64,000 nt of DNA from a gamma proteobacterium symbiont of Ctena orbiculata (GTDB lineage Bacteria > Pseudomonadota > Gammaproteobacteria > Chromatiales > Chromatiaceae), in the NCBI GenBank assembly GCA_003058495.1, contig QBVC01000022.1:1-64000 (forward strand), in the 5' to 3' direction. Shown one piece after another: positions 1-10,437 of the stretch. Position 1 is the first letter of the stretch; each line of letters starts with the position of its first letter. A model generated the notes under the pieces. It worked only from the letters and a program-made list of their open reading frames with translations. It was not told the origin of the DNA and did not search any database. The translations under genes and the position numbers were made by a program.

Positions 1-1500
1 TACTTGTTGTTGGATGCATTTGAAAAATCCAATAACAACTCCGAAGGCGGCGACGCCCTGGAACTGGTCAATATCCATACGGATCCCCGCGGTGAAATAT
101 TCGCATTGGTTAAACAACATGACATCACTGGGCACTTGAACGTCTCCCTGCGTGCAAGACCTATCGAATCCTACCTTCACTTACGTTGCAGCAATGGCTC
201 CACACATGCGGACTTCGTATTGTCAGGGATACAAAAACTCCCCGGACCTGGTGTTTCAGCGATATCCCAGGTATTTATCCCATTCAGCCGTGCACGCCAA
301 CTGATGTGGGGCACTATCTCGACGATTGTAAAAACAATATTTAAAAAACATAAAAGTTATGCTGGACTCGGCGAGCTCGTCACAGCCTTCCACAACAGTA
401 TCCATGAGAATAGTCGACCCCCTATCGAGTACAGCACAATCCTCAATACGGTCAGTATTTGTGAAAAGGTCGCAGAACAGTTAAAGGAGCATGAGAGCGC
501 ATATCTAGCCGACGAAGAACAGAAATTATTGGACATTGAATCGTCACTGACGGAAACCGATAGCCAGTTAGGGACAATACTGGTTACCGGAGGCACTGGA
601 TTCCTCGGAAAAGTCTTTTGTCAAAGTATGCGTGATGACAATTGGGGTGTTCGCGTCATCACCAGAAGAGTCCCGCTACCATCCGATAGAGTGCCGGGTG
701 TTGAGTATGTAATCGGCGATATTTCTGACGACCTGCCCGATCAATACTTCAAGGATATCTCAATTGTTGTCCATCTCGCCGCAGAAACTGCAGGTGGCAA
801 GGAAGAACATGAAAAGAACACTATTGAAGCAACAAGAAAGTTAATCGCAACTGCGAATACACACAAAGTGAAACATTTCGTTAATATCAGCAGTATTGCA
901 GTTTTGAAACCCAGCAGGGAAGTTGGCGGTCCGCTTAACGAAGATTCCCCGGTGGATCGCGATAATTTGAGCAGGGGGCCGTATGTATGGGGCAAGGCAA
1001 AAGCTGAGGATATCACCGTTGATATATCCAAAAAAGAAGATATAGCCAGTAAAACGATTCGATTGGGCCCGTTGGTCGACTACAGAAATTTTTCTGCGCC
1101 CGGCCGCCTCGGTAGAGAAGTCGGTCCTTTCTACGTTGCCATGGGTAACCCGTGGGAAAAACTGTTCCTATGCGACGTCAATACGGCGTCTGACGTAATC
1201 AAATACTATTGTAGTGAATTCGATGATTGTCCCGATACATTAAATCTAGTTGAGCCAGACCCGAAGAAACGCAGTGAACTGGTTAAAATGTTAAAAAGCA
1301 AGAGAAAGGAGCTATCTGTTATATGGATGCCCAGTCTGCTGCTGCGTCTGATTTCCATATCACTAAAGTTTGCGCTGAAACTTCTTCGTCCTAACAAGAA
1401 ACCACTGGATCTGTATGCTGCTTTTTCTTCAGAAGTCTACGACACGACGCTGTCAAAAAATGTTGTCAGCAAGAGCAGAATCAGGCGGTCCTCGAAGTAA
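1..1500 (+). CDS. Gfo/Idh/MocA C-terminal domain fused to NAD-dependent epimerase/dehydratase (5' partial)
   Basis: The reading frame is open from base 1, so the N-terminus lies outside the window. Residues ~1-130 resemble the C-terminal substrate domain of Gfo/Idh/MocA oxidoreductases. From about residue 190 an extended-SDR domain starts with the nucleotide loop VTGGTGFLGK, and YVWGK near residue 330 fits the catalytic YxxxK. Such proteins act on nucleotide-sugar or sugar substrates. The neighbours, a XrtA-type deacetylase and exosortase, place it in an exopolysaccharide locus. The substrate cannot be read from the sequence. The fusion is inferred from one uninterrupted frame; the missing NAD-binding Gfo domain should lie just upstream. 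Confidence 0.75.
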   Translation, partial: YLLLDAFEKSNNNSEGGDALELVNIHTDPRGEIFALVKQHDITGHLNVSLRARPIESYLHLRCSNGSTHADFVLSGIQKLPGPGVSAISQVFIPFSRARQLMWGTISTIVKTIFKKHKSYAGLGELVTAFHNSIHENSRPPIEYSTILNTVSICEKVAEQLKEHESAYLADEEQKLLDIESSLTETDSQLGTILVTGGTGFLGKVFCQSMRDDNWGVRVITRRVPLPSDRVPGVEYVIGDISDDLPDQYFKDISIVVHLAAETAGGKEEHEKNTIEATRKLIATANTHKVKHFVNISSIAVLKPSREVGGPLNEDSPVDRDNLSRGPYVWGKAKAEDITVDISKKEDIASKTIRLGPLVDYRNFSAPGRLGREVGPFYVAMGNPWEKLFLCDVNTASDVIKYYCSEFDDCPDTLNLVEPDPKKRSELVKMLKSKRKELSVIWMPSLLLRLISISLKFALKLLRPNKKPLDLYAAFSSEVYDTTLSKNVVSKSRIRRSSK

Positions 1501-1511
1501 AGAGTATACGG

Positions 1512-2387
1512 CTAAAAACCGTTTCTTTTTAAAACGTCTGAAACGGTTGAAAATTTGAAGTCCTGCAGAAGTTTTCTCAGTCGCTGATCAAACTTCGATA
1601 TGTTGTTATAGTGTCTAAACTCTGAAAGCATGTTCGATTTGATTCTGGGTTGACCCGTATCGATTTCCCAGGGATGCATGTAAAAAATAAATGGCTTTTT
1701 TTCCTTGTTGTTTATTTTATTCAGCCCACTCCGGGTAATCCAATATGGCAATAGTCTAAAATAGCCTCCTCCACTGATTGGTAGCCTTGTTTTTCCCAAT
1801 CCAACAGTAGAGATGGGAAACTCTATAATGGAATTACCACCTTCCGTCTTGTAAACGTGCGGTTCTGTTTTTGCTCCTGGTATGCCATATCTGTCGTGTA
1901 CGATAGGAAAAATGCTGGAGTCGTAAGTGAATCCCAATTCGGTCAATATATCGAGCGCCCAGATTGATTTTTGCACAATTGAATAGCTCGCGGCCCGGTA
2001 ACCATAGATCGGTTTATTAATGATGTTTTCCAATATTTCCTTTGTCCTCCCTGTCTCCTCCCTGAACTTATCTATTGTTTGATTATAAACCAAGTCATGG
2101 CTGTAGCCGTGGCTGGCGATTTCGTGACCCGCCTGCTCAATCTCATTTATAAGGTTCGGGAATCTTTCCGCGATCCACCCCAATACGAAAAATGTACCTT
2201 TAGTATTATATTGAGCGAATATCTCCAATAGTTTATGCGTATTTCTCTCCACGCGTGATTCATAGTCACACCAGTTATCTTTTTCTATATTCTTTGCAAA
2301 CGCTGACACTTGAAAGTAATCTTCAACGTCGACAGTAATCGCATTGACGACATTATCAGTAGAGAATTGTTTTGGATCGTTTAGCAT
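1512..2387 (-). CDS. XrtA-system polysaccharide deacetylase (NodB fold, DUF3473)
   Basis: This would de-N-acetylate or edit exopolysaccharide made beside the exosortase A system. The N-terminal TVDVEDYFQ motif, the metal-binding ASHGYSHD histidines and the late FYMHPWEID motif are the signature of the PEP-CTERM/XrtA polysaccharide deacetylases, which have a NodB domain followed by DUF3473. The length of about 290 residues is normal. ATG at 2387 is preferred; an in-frame GTG at 2396 adds three residues and neither has a strong ribosome site. It is convergent with the epimerase and downstream of the exosortase on the same strand. Confidence 0.88.
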   Translation of the reverse strand: MLNDPKQFSTDNVVNAITVDVEDYFQVSAFAKNIEKDNWCDYESRVERNTHKLLEIFAQYNTKGTFFVLGWIAERFPNLINEIEQAGHEIASHGYSHDLVYNQTIDKFREETGRTKEILENIINKPIYGYRAASYSIVQKSIWALDILTELGFTYDSSIFPIVHDRYGIPGAKTEPHVYKTEGGNSIIEFPISTVGLGKTRLPISGGGYFRLLPYWITRSGLNKINNKEKKPFIFYMHPWEIDTGQPRIKSNMLSEFRHYNNISKFDQRLRKLLQDFKFSTVSDVLKRNGF

Positions 2388-2501
2388 CAGGTTCACTTAA
2401 ACTAGTCATATTTGATCTATTTATTACAACTACCGTTAGCGTAACATCGAAAATAATCTGCTTTTTACTGCACTTATTCCATGAACCAGGATATAGCCTC
2501 G

Positions 2502-4058
2502 CTAATGAACAGCATTATTTACACTTGAATCAAAATGGTGTGCGTCTATCTGCTGTTCTATTTCAAGAATTGAACGGTTCACTAATTCTCTCAGATACAT
2601 CTTGGTGCTTTTCACATCATCCTCCACTTCAGCAGAGACTAAAATCGCAGTTGCGTCTGATCTTCCGGAAAAAATACCTGTCAATGCAACCAGTTTCGCT
2701 TTTAGCGCATCAGCGACAACATTACCTCCTATGTAATACCATGTCCATATCACTCTTTTTTTTCCAGATCCATTCTGTATCAACTCCTCTATTACAGGCA
2801 ACAATCCCTTCGATTCCAGCTCTATATCCTTTCTGCGTAGTTGGAGTCGAGTCCACTGTTTTTCATCGTATTTTCTGTTTCTGGAGTTGATCACCTCTTT
2901 TCCCTGTGCCTGTACCGAATAGTAGGCGAGATAAAGATCCAGGCGCCTGCCCTCACCGTCCCTAAACGAAAAGTAGTTATCAGCGTCCGCAGACACCCAA
3001 GCTGGCTGCCACAAGCCACGGTCTTGGTTCGACTCCCAACCTTCCAGGTCTAGTTCAATGGTTTGTTTTGCGCCTTCGGCCTGTTCTATCGATACGTTAT
3101 ACACGGACTTGATTAGCGGCCCGACCGCGGCAAACAGGACAAGCATCCCGGTAACGATGGTGGTTTTTATAAATCCCGCTTGTTGGATAGTGTCATCACT
3201 TTGGTTTGTATGCTTCGAATATGCATATCTCGGCGAGAATTTATTCCATAAATAAAACAGACAGACAAAACTGATAAAAAACACAACCCAGCCCAGCCAT
3301 ATATGGTCATGCAGGAGACTGTGGGTCATATTTGTGTAATGCCCTGAAAGAACCACTATATAGATACGTATCACATTGGACAAAAATGCTGTCACTACTG
3401 CTGATAATATATATATAATCGATGTCAGCAGTTTCAACCGAGTAAAATAGCAATAGATAAATGCGATTGATACTGCAGCAATCTGGTACCTTAATCCACT
3501 GCATCTGTCGCCTACTTCAAATACGCCTTCAGGAATTGTAATAATATAGCCTTCTCGAATTGATACGTAACCTGTCAGACGCAGCAGGTTATCGACGAGT
3601 GCCGCCGTCGGCACTTGGAGCGGTTTTTCAAATACGGCCCAAATCGGTATTGCACATAACAGCATTACTATTGGGACGAGCAGGGTTGTTGCACCTTTAC
3701 TGCCGTACAATCCCAATACAAACCCGATCAAGAGAAAAATAAAAAGTAACTGTGACGCTGTCTGTAGATAAGTCAGTTCCGAGAATAGCCAGGCGACAGA
3801 GAGAAACAGCAGTATAATTCCGTATATAAACCGATATTCTACTTTAAGGCTTGCCCTTTTATCCCGCCATTCCTTTACCAATATGTAACATGCCACGGCG
3901 AACAACAGTATGCCATGTGAATACATACCGCTGCCGTATATCCAGATATCGAAAATACTGTAAACACTCGAATAATAAATAACAGAAAGCAGCAGGATCC
4001 CAACAAACAGCGGCCATGCGGAGATCAACAACTCCCTATTGATTGTAAAATTTTTCAT
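2502..4058 (-). CDS. xrtA: Exosortase A fused to EpsI domain
   Basis: This is an integral-membrane transpeptidase-like enzyme of the exosortase/EpsH family that processes PEP-CTERM proteins in exopolysaccharide-producing bacteria. About eight hydrophobic segments precede and surround the catalytic triad, seen as Cys in GDRCSGLRY, Arg in LSNVIRIY and His in LHDHIWLGW. These are about residues 186, 231 and 252 from the chosen start. Residues ~300-510 form a soluble EpsI (DUF3485) domain, which is a separate gene in some genomes. ATG at 4058 is preferred over an in-frame TTG at 4085 because an AGG lies 6 bases before it. Base composition is clearly AT-richer than the later window. Confidence 0.9.
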   Translation of the reverse strand: MKNFTINRELLISAWPLFVGILLLSVIYYSSVYSIFDIWIYGSGMYSHGILLFAVACYILVKEWRDKRASLKVEYRFIYGIILLFLSVAWLFSELTYLQTASQLLFIFLLIGFVLGLYGSKGATTLLVPIVMLLCAIPIWAVFEKPLQVPTAALVDNLLRLTGYVSIREGYIITIPEGVFEVGDRCSGLRYQIAAVSIAFIYCYFTRLKLLTSIIYILSAVVTAFLSNVIRIYIVVLSGHYTNMTHSLLHDHIWLGWVVFFISFVCLFYLWNKFSPRYAYSKHTNQSDDTIQQAGFIKTTIVTGMLVLFAAVGPLIKSVYNVSIEQAEGAKQTIELDLEGWESNQDRGLWQPAWVSADADNYFSFRDGEGRRLDLYLAYYSVQAQGKEVINSRNRKYDEKQWTRLQLRRKDIELESKGLLPVIEELIQNGSGKKRVIWTWYYIGGNVVADALKAKLVALTGIFSGRSDATAILVSAEVEDDVKSTKMYLRELVNRSILEIEQQIDAHHFDSSVNNAVH

Positions 4059-4214
4059 TATCTGCCTGTCGCCTGTTAACGCCAATCCAATCAGCTCCCA
4101 TTCCGGACAATTTATAATCCATCAAGGGGAGCCGGGCAATGGGTAGTCGCTTGACACTCATTGATATCAGCACCAATCTGCGCCAAGGGGCGTAGCGCAC
4201 CTTAGAGCGGAGAC

Positions 4215-5216
4215 TCAAAACCATAATTTACTCCAAATCCCAGCCCTCAGCACTCTCCTGCCAACATTATAGACACCCCCTGTACAATCAAGTATTACAA
4301 TATCTTTCTTTGCTTTCCCATCCATCTTGTCGACCAGGCGCAGCAGGCCTTCATGCAGCAACCTGGCCGAGTCATACCATTTTTCCAATTCAACCTCAGA
4401 TTTCGACACTTGAAAATCGGTGAATACAGCGATAGTTTTTTTATGGTTAAGGCCAATTTCATCGATACCGGCAGGCGTTTCGCATCGGGTAATATTTGCG
4501 ATTCTGGAAAGCCCTTTTGCCAGGATATGTGATGAATATATTACATCGATATCAGTTTTGATCTTGGGTAGCGACCCGAACCCTGCAGGCCACAAGCCGT
4601 TAACCGCCAATTTACCCTCTGAGTTTCTGGACTGGTTTACATCACTACTGTGGAACAGCATTTGAGTTTCATTGATAACCTGCAACCAGTTCATCTGCTC
4701 TTCCCCTTGCGGGAGGTGTTCACCAACATCGCAACCGACCACAGACTCCAGCGATCTCGTTTTGATTTTAGGACACACTGGCAGCTTCAAATACCAGGCA
4801 TTCGGTTGCTTGAAAACGAGTGAAAGATTATCTTGTTTGAAATGGGTGTTGAATATGGCAACAAGGTTCTCGGCTTCGTCCTCAGTAATATTGAGCTGCG
4901 TGGAATCCACTAGGTAGAGTTTGTCTTTATCCGCAATGAAGTGTACCGGTGGGGCATATGCCCAACAGTGGGTTCCGGGCTCTCCCCCCTCGCCATAGTA
5001 TGAAACGGCCCCTTCAGGAAAGTCGTCGCCGCCCGCTTCAAAACCAAATAAGCCGAAGAGCGTCTCGGATAGTCCTCCAACCCGCGATTCATCACTCCCC
5101 TTTGCTTGCGATTTGAGTCTTGCAAGAAACGGGGGAACCCTCAAACCCTCCAACCGCTGCACCTTGGTTGGCCAAAAAAGATCGGGGATCAGCAGGATTA
5201 GTTTGTCTCGATTCAT
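4215..5216 (-). CDS. RpfE/COG4255-type phosphoglycerate mutase-like protein
   Basis: The 333-residue protein starts MNRDKLILLIPDLFW and ends GIWSKLWF. It resembles the conserved proteobacterial family labelled regulatory protein RpfE type or COG4255, sometimes annotated as cofactor-independent phosphoglycerate mutase-like. I see no complete set of metal ligands to support a real mutase activity, so the biochemical role is unknown. It lies 207 bp downstream of thrC on the same strand and may be part of the threonine gene group. The start ATG is preceded closely by GAGG. Confidence 0.7.
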   Translation of the reverse strand: MNRDKLILLIPDLFWPTKVQRLEGLRVPPFLARLKSQAKGSDESRVGGLSETLFGLFGFEAGGDDFPEGAVSYYGEGGEPGTHCWAYAPPVHFIADKDKLYLVDSTQLNITEDEAENLVAIFNTHFKQDNLSLVFKQPNAWYLKLPVCPKIKTRSLESVVGCDVGEHLPQGEEQMNWLQVINETQMLFHSSDVNQSRNSEGKLAVNGLWPAGFGSLPKIKTDIDVIYSSHILAKGLSRIANITRCETPAGIDEIGLNHKKTIAVFTDFQVSKSEVELEKWYDSARLLHEGLLRLVDKMDGKAKKDIVILDCTGGVYNVGRRVLRAGIWSKLWF

Positions 5217-5422
5217 GCCTCGTACTGAAAGTAAAAGCGTATACCTAGAGACGATATGGGAGCGCTGGTGCCATACAAACCTCCTTGTCGCTATTGCCTT
5301 CTGTTCCGGCTTGGCTTCTGTCTCACAACGGTGTCGACAGTATATTCCTCAAACCCTGTCCGGGGAACAAGTTATGCTTCACCAACCGCCGCGAGACGCA
5401 CGATGGGAGCCCGAGACGCAAA

Positions 5423-6565
5423 TCAACTCATATTATCGAGGATCGCCTTTTTGACCTCGTCCAGCTGAGCGTTGATAGTCATTACCGGTGAAGTCGACTG
5501 TTGGATCGCTGTATCCGGGTCTTTCAGACCGTTACCAGTCAGGGTACAGACTATGCTTGATCCTTGCGGTATCTTTCCTGACTTTATGTCTCTAATTGCG
5601 CCAGCCAGGGATGTGGCCGAAGCAGGCTCGCAAAAAACGCCCTCTTTATCTGCGAGCAGTTTTTGCGCCTCCAGTATGAGTTCATCCGTACATTCATCGA
5701 ACCAGCCCGCCGACTCCTGCTGAACCTTCCATGCCTGGTTCCAGGATTGGGGATTTCCAATTCGGATAGCCGTGGCAATCGTATCCGGATCCTTGACCGG
5801 ACCGCCGCGCAGGAAGGGTGCCGAGCCCGCCGCCTGATAGCCGACCATTATCGGTCGCTTTCCCGTTACCGCGCCCCCGGCAAACTTACATTTACCCCCG
5901 CAATAGGCGCATGCTTCTGTAACACTGTCTCCCGTTGTACAGGAATACTCACTGTAACCTATCCAATGGGCGGTGATATTCCCGGCATTGCCAACCGGCA
6001 GGCAGTGATAGTCGGGGGCGTGGCCAAGCTCTTCAACGATCTCAAAGGCGGCTGTCTTCTGCCCCTGCAGCCGGTATGGATTGATTGAATTGACAATTGT
6101 AACCGGGGCATGGTCGGCAACATCCTTCACCAGTTGCATCCCATCATCAAAGTTACCCTTGATCTGGATGGTAATTGCCCCGTACATCATTGCCTGCGCC
6201 AGCTTCCCCATTGCAATCTTTCCATCCGGTATCACCACAAAGGCAGTAATACCCGCCCGCGCGGCATAGGCCGCGGCCGCAGCCGATGTATTTCCGGTCG
6301 AGGCGCATATAATCGCCTTGCTGCCCTCTTCAACAGCTTTTGTTACCGCCATGGTCATACCGCGGTCCTTGAATGATCCAGTTGGATTCAAGCCCTCGTA
6401 CTTGACAAATATATCCACATCCTTGCCAAGCTCACGGGGGATATTGTTGAGGCGTATCAATGGCGTGTTGCCTTCGCCGAGACTGATAATCCGCGTATCG
6501 TCATGTACAGGCAGCCTGTCACGATATCTCTCAATTAAACCGGTATAGCGGGGACGGAATGGCAT
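5423..6565 (-). CDS. thrC: Threonine synthase
   Basis: This PLP enzyme converts O-phospho-L-homoserine to threonine. The PLP lysine is K66 in TGSFKDRGM and the phosphate-binding [10 protein letters not shown] follows. The length of 380 residues fits the short thrC class. Between HWIGYSEY and MVGYQAAG there is an extra segment with four cysteines, C209, C219, C222 and C226, that may bind a metal. The ATG is preceded by GAGG. It follows hom on the same strand after 140 bp, giving an alaC-hom-thrC amino acid group. Confidence 0.96.
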   Translation of the reverse strand: MPFRPRYTGLIERYRDRLPVHDDTRIISLGEGNTPLIRLNNIPRELGKDVDIFVKYEGLNPTGSFKDRGMTMAVTKAVEEGSKAIICASTGNTSAAAAAYAARAGITAFVVIPDGKIAMGKLAQAMMYGAITIQIKGNFDDGMQLVKDVADHAPVTIVNSINPYRLQGQKTAAFEIVEELGHAPDYHCLPVGNAGNITAHWIGYSEYSCTTGDSVTEACAYCGGKCKFAGGAVTGKRPIMVGYQAAGSAPFLRGGPVKDPDTIATAIRIGNPQSWNQAWKVQQESAGWFDECTDELILEAQKLLADKEGVFCEPASATSLAGAIRDIKSGKIPQGSSIVCTLTGNGLKDPDTAIQQSTSPVMTINAQLDEVKKAILDNMS

Positions 6566-6705
6566 GATTTATAAACCTCTTTAGTACAATTCGCTCCTGC
6601 AAAGCCAAGCGATCAATTGTACAGTGCGAATGTGATGTCAAATCAGTTGTTTTTAGTCAATTTCGGCATGCTTTCTGGCCATGCGTTGCTTGTCTATACC
6701 CAGTC

Positions 6706-8019
6706 TCACCCATCTAGACGTTCGACGCGTATCCGCATGACTTGGCCGAAAACCGAATCAAGCTGCTCGATCTCAGCTATTGCTTTGTTAAGCTGCATCT
6801 CGATGACTTTCTGGGTAAGCATCACCAGGGGTACGGTATTGTCTCCTTCAGCGGGCTCCTTCTGCTGAATCGCCTCTATGCTGATCTGCGATTCGGCCAA
6901 TATGCTGGCGATCTTTGCAACCACTCCCGGCTTATCGACAACCTGCATACGCAGGTAGAAGGTCGTTTCCACCTCTTCAATAGGTAAAATCGCCAGATCG
7001 ACCAGTTTTCCCGCTTGAAATGCGAGATGTGGGACGTGATTTTCGGGATCCGTGGTCAGCATGCGCACCACGTCGACCACGTCCGCCACCACGGCTGAAG
7101 CGGTGGGTTCGGAACCGGCGCCGGCACCGTAGTAGAGCGTTGGACCCACCGCATCGCCCTTGACCAGCACGGCATTCATCACACCGTCCACATTGGCTAT
7201 CAGGCGGCGCTGGGGAATCATCGTGGGATGGACCCGCATCTCTATTCCAGCCTCGGTCTTGCGTGTGATGCCAAGATGCTTTATCCGGTAGCCGAACTGG
7301 TCGGCGTACTCGACATCCTGCGGCTCGATTTTTGTGATCCCTTCGGTGTATGTCTTTTCAAATTGCAGGGGAATACCAAAGGCGATCGATCCGAGGATCG
7401 TCAGTTTGTGGGCAGCATCTATACCTTCCACATCAAACGTGGGATCCGCCTCCGCATAGCCCAATGCCTGAGCCTCTTTCAGGACATCGCCGAACTCGCG
7501 CCCCTTGTCGCGCATTTCGGTGAGTATGAAGTTGCCGGTACCGTTGATGATTCCCGCAATCCACTCAATGTGGTTAGCCGCCAATCCTTCACGAACCGCC
7601 TTGATAATCGGAATTCCACCGGCCACGGCTGCCTCGAAGGCAACCATGACACCTTTTTTTTGCGCCGCGTCGAAGATTTCATTGCCATGCATGGCAATCA
7701 GCGCCTTGTTGGCAGTCACCACATGCTTGCCATTCTCGATCGCCTTTAACACCAATTCACGAGCAGGAGAGTAACCGCCAATCAGCTCGATGATGATGTC
7801 CAGCTCAGGATTGTCCACCACGGAGAAGGCATCGTCACAGACCTCCACATGTTCGAGCCCGATCAGGTTGCTGGGATCGTACTGTTTTGCCGCTGCGTGG
7901 GTAATCTGGATACCCCGCCCCGCCCTGCGAGCGATCTCATCGGCATTTCGGGTCAGAACATTCAAGGTGCCGCCACCCACGGTCCCAAGTCCCAACAAAC
8001 CAACTTTAACTGGATTCAA
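6706..8019 (-). CDS. hom: Homoserine dehydrogenase
   Basis: This enzyme reduces aspartate semialdehyde to homoserine, the branch point to threonine and methionine. The N-terminal GLLGLGTVGGG nucleotide loop, the central catalytic domain and a C-terminal ACT domain (VVDKPGVVAKIASILAE) are all present in 437 residues. The start is placed at TTG 8019, giving MNPVKVGLLG, because GCAGGAG stands 8 bases upstream; an in-frame TTG at 8040 lacks such a site. The gene is 33 bp after alaC and probably cotranscribed with it. Confidence 0.96.
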   Translation of the reverse strand: MNPVKVGLLGLGTVGGGTLNVLTRNADEIARRAGRGIQITHAAAKQYDPSNLIGLEHVEVCDDAFSVVDNPELDIIIELIGGYSPARELVLKAIENGKHVVTANKALIAMHGNEIFDAAQKKGVMVAFEAAVAGGIPIIKAVREGLAANHIEWIAGIINGTGNFILTEMRDKGREFGDVLKEAQALGYAEADPTFDVEGIDAAHKLTILGSIAFGIPLQFEKTYTEGITKIEPQDVEYADQFGYRIKHLGITRKTEAGIEMRVHPTMIPQRRLIANVDGVMNAVLVKGDAVGPTLYYGAGAGSEPTASAVVADVVDVVRMLTTDPENHVPHLAFQAGKLVDLAILPIEEVETTFYLRMQVVDKPGVVAKIASILAESQISIEAIQQKEPAEGDNTVPLVMLTQKVIEMQLNKAIAEIEQLDSVFGQVMRIRVERLDG

Positions 8020-8052
8020 GATTTCTACTCCTGCTTTCAATATCCAAACAAT

Positions 8053-9258
8053 CTATGACGCCTTCAGGCCATCACTACGAAACATATCACGGATCCCGCG
8101 CACCGCCTGTCGGGTACGGTGCTCATTTTCGATCAGCCCGAACCTCACATGATCGTCACCATGCTCACCGAAACCGATACCAGGGGAGACAGCCACTTTC
8201 GCCTCCTTCAGCAGTTTCTTGGAAAATTCCAGCGACCCCATCGATTTATAGGCATCCGGAATAGGCGCCCACACGAACATGGTCGCTTTCGGTTTCTCCA
8301 CCTGCCAGCCGATGTTGTTCAATCCATCGCAAAGCACGTCGCGACGATTCTGATACATGCTGCAGATCTCTCTGACCACTTCCTGTGGGCCCTCGAGGGC
8401 AGCGATAGCGGCCACCTGAATCGGGGTGAAGGTTCCGTAGTCCAGATAGGATTTTATGCGCGCCAGCGCAGCCACCAGGGTCTTGTTGCCTGACATGAAC
8501 CCTACTCGCCATCCCGGCATATTGTAGCTCTTTGACAAAGAGAAGAATTCAACCGCGATCTCGTCAGCGCCGGGCACCTGCAGGATTGAAGGCGCCACAT
8601 AGCCATCAAAGACGATGTCCGCATAGGCGAGGTCGTGAACGACCCAGATGTTGTACTCCGTTGCGATCTCCACAACCTTCTCGAAAAAATCGAGGTCGAC
8701 ACACTGGGTCGTAGGGTTACCCGGAAAATTGAGCACCAGCATCTTCGGACGCGGCCAGGAGTCTTTGATCGATCTCACCAGTTCATCGAAGAAATCGACA
8801 CCCGGAATCAACGGAACGTGGCGCACATCTGCGCCTGAAATGATAAAACCGTAAGGGTGTATAGGGTAGGCCGGATTCGGCACCAGCACCGAATCACCCG
8901 GCCCCATGCAGGCCAGCGCAAGATGGGCCAGACCCTCCTTCGAACCGATGGTGGCAATCACCTGGGTCTCGGGATCCAGGGTCACATCGTAGCGGGACTT
9001 GTACCAATTGCTCATGGCACGCCGCAATCTTGGAATGCCTTTCGACATGGAGTAGCGATGGGTGTCCTTGCGGTTCGCCACTTCGCATAGCTTGTCGACG
9101 ATGTGCTGAGGTGTCGGCTGGTCAGGATTTCCCATACCGAAGTCGATGATATCCTCTCCACGCGCTCGCGCCGCAGCCTTGAGTTCATTGACAATTGCGA
9201 ACACATAGGGCGGCAACCGCTTGATTCTGCGGAATTCTTCCATCTCTGGCGTAGACAC
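8053..9258 (-). CDS. alaC: Alanine/glutamate-pyruvate aminotransferase AlaC
   Basis: This is a class I fold-type I PLP aminotransferase. The PLP lysine lies in [17 protein letters not shown] and the substrate arginine region is near the C-terminus. The protein has 401 residues, and the synteny alaC-hom-thrC is common in gammaproteobacteria. The start is GTG at 9258, with GAGG five bases upstream. AlaC enzymes make alanine from pyruvate; the exact amino donor cannot be read here. Confidence 0.92.
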   Translation of the reverse strand: MSTPEMEEFRRIKRLPPYVFAIVNELKAAARARGEDIIDFGMGNPDQPTPQHIVDKLCEVANRKDTHRYSMSKGIPRLRRAMSNWYKSRYDVTLDPETQVIATIGSKEGLAHLALACMGPGDSVLVPNPAYPIHPYGFIISGADVRHVPLIPGVDFFDELVRSIKDSWPRPKMLVLNFPGNPTTQCVDLDFFEKVVEIATEYNIWVVHDLAYADIVFDGYVAPSILQVPGADEIAVEFFSLSKSYNMPGWRVGFMSGNKTLVAALARIKSYLDYGTFTPIQVAAIAALEGPQEVVREICSMYQNRRDVLCDGLNNIGWQVEKPKATMFVWAPIPDAYKSMGSLEFSKKLLKEAKVAVSPGIGFGEHGDDHVRFGLIENEHRTRQAVRGIRDMFRSDGLKAS

Positions 9259-9503
9259 GAAAACCTCGACTGATCACATAGGTTAAAAGAGTTAAAGTTA
9301 ACTGACCCTCTATCAAAGATCAATTGACATAATTAGATAGACCCGGACTGTTTTTCTCCGACCGGTAACACAGGCATCCGGAAAGCAGTGATTTTGCGTC
9401 GTGGATATCGGTCATACGGGATCGCCGCGACTGCAGTGGACGGCGCCGTCCATCAACAAGAAACCGACTTTTTTCAGGGGTTGGAATAGGGTATGGTCGA
9501 CAG

Positions 9504-9875
9504 ATGAAATTCATACTCGACGATAGCGGTGAAGGCCATGCCATTCAGCGTTATGATCAGGGTGAGGTCACTGTCAGCGAGGTCGTCTACAGGGAAAGCT
9601 GTATCGTTCTCCCCGAACGGATCATCAGCCCATGGCGCCCCGACAATTTTCTCGACCTCAAATCGGAGGACTTCAGCTTTCTGGCTGAACTTGCACCTGA
9701 AATCATCATCCTGGGCACCGGTGCCCGGCAACGCTTTCCCCATCTAGGCCTTACTGAACCGCTGATGCAGCGTCGCATCGGCCTGGAGGTAATGGATACG
9801 GCAGCGGCCTGCCGGACCTATAACATCCTGATGGCGGAGGGGCGGCGTGTAGCGGCTGCCCTGTTTATGATTTAG
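9504..9875 (+). CDS. Mth938-like domain protein (DUF498)
   Basis: This 123-residue protein has the pattern of the Mth938/NDUFAF3 family, including the conserved core LAPEIIILGTGARQRFP and the later VMDTAAACRTYNILMAEGR. The biochemical role of bacterial members is not settled; the mitochondrial homologue helps assemble respiratory complex I. It is divergent from alaC and its last 11 bases overlap the 3' end of the convergent membrane protein gene. Confidence 0.85.
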   Translation: MKFILDDSGEGHAIQRYDQGEVTVSEVVYRESCIVLPERIISPWRPDNFLDLKSEDFSFLAELAPEIIILGTGARQRFPHLGLTEPLMQRRIGLEVMDTAAACRTYNILMAEGRRVAAALFMI

Positions 9876-10437
9876 CCTCCCCCTCAGCTTCCTCGGGTAT
9901 TGGTGCTGCGACCGCCGCATCCTCACTCTCATCCTCGAGGACCACGACTCCCTCCGGATAGGGGTATTTCTCCACTAGTCGCTTACTCAGCTGACGTAGA
10001 TTGGCCTGATGCAGCGCGTCCGACTCCATCAGAATCAGAATCAACACGGTGACCATGATCGGTAAAATGCCACCCCCGCCAATCATTGCCATGACCGCGA
10101 CCTTCTTCATTTCGAAATAGGTAAAACCGATCCAGCCCAGCAGCCATACCATGAGGATGGCGATCAACATATAGATGAAAACGCGACTGCGCTCAGCCGC
10201 AATCTGCCAATGGACCCAGACATACCACTCGTCCCTGGACCGCTTGGCCCGCCACAGGGTGTAGAACAGCGCTAAGAATGAGACGATCGGCACCATCGCC
10301 AGTGGCTGCCAGTAGGAGCGGACAAGCCCCAGGGCCGCAACAAACCACAGGATATGATTACCGATCAGATTGGTCAGAAAGATATCGTGGGGTATCTTGG
10401 CTTTGTGCACCACATCATCGGAAATCTCAAATTTCAT
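9865..10437 (-). CDS. Predicted four-helix membrane protein, unknown function
   Basis: The 190-residue protein has four strongly hydrophobic stretches (LIGNHILWFVAALGL, LAMVPIVSFLALFYTL, VFIYMLIAILMVWLLGW and GGGILPIMVTVLILILM) and an acidic, alanine-rich C-terminal tail. ATG at 10437 is chosen because GAGAG precedes it; the frame extends 22 residues further without a good site. I do not recognise a named family with certainty. Confidence 0.65.
   Translation of the reverse strand: MKFEISDDVVHKAKIPHDIFLTNLIGNHILWFVAALGLVRSYWQPLAMVPIVSFLALFYTLWRAKRSRDEWYVWVHWQIAAERSRVFIYMLIAILMVWLLGWIGFTYFEMKKVAVMAMIGGGGILPIMVTVLILILMESDALHQANLRQLSKRLVEKYPYPEGVVVLEDESEDAAVAAPIPEEAEGEAKS

Noticed and set aside
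1517-1548. Inverted repeat AACCGTTTC / GAAACGGTT as a terminator of the first gene
   Set aside because: It lies inside the 3' end of the deacetylase gene, has a 14-base loop and no T run after it.
4036-4224. 62-residue frame between exosortase and RpfE-like gene
   Set aside because: It overlaps the start of the exosortase and has no supporting start signal or motif.
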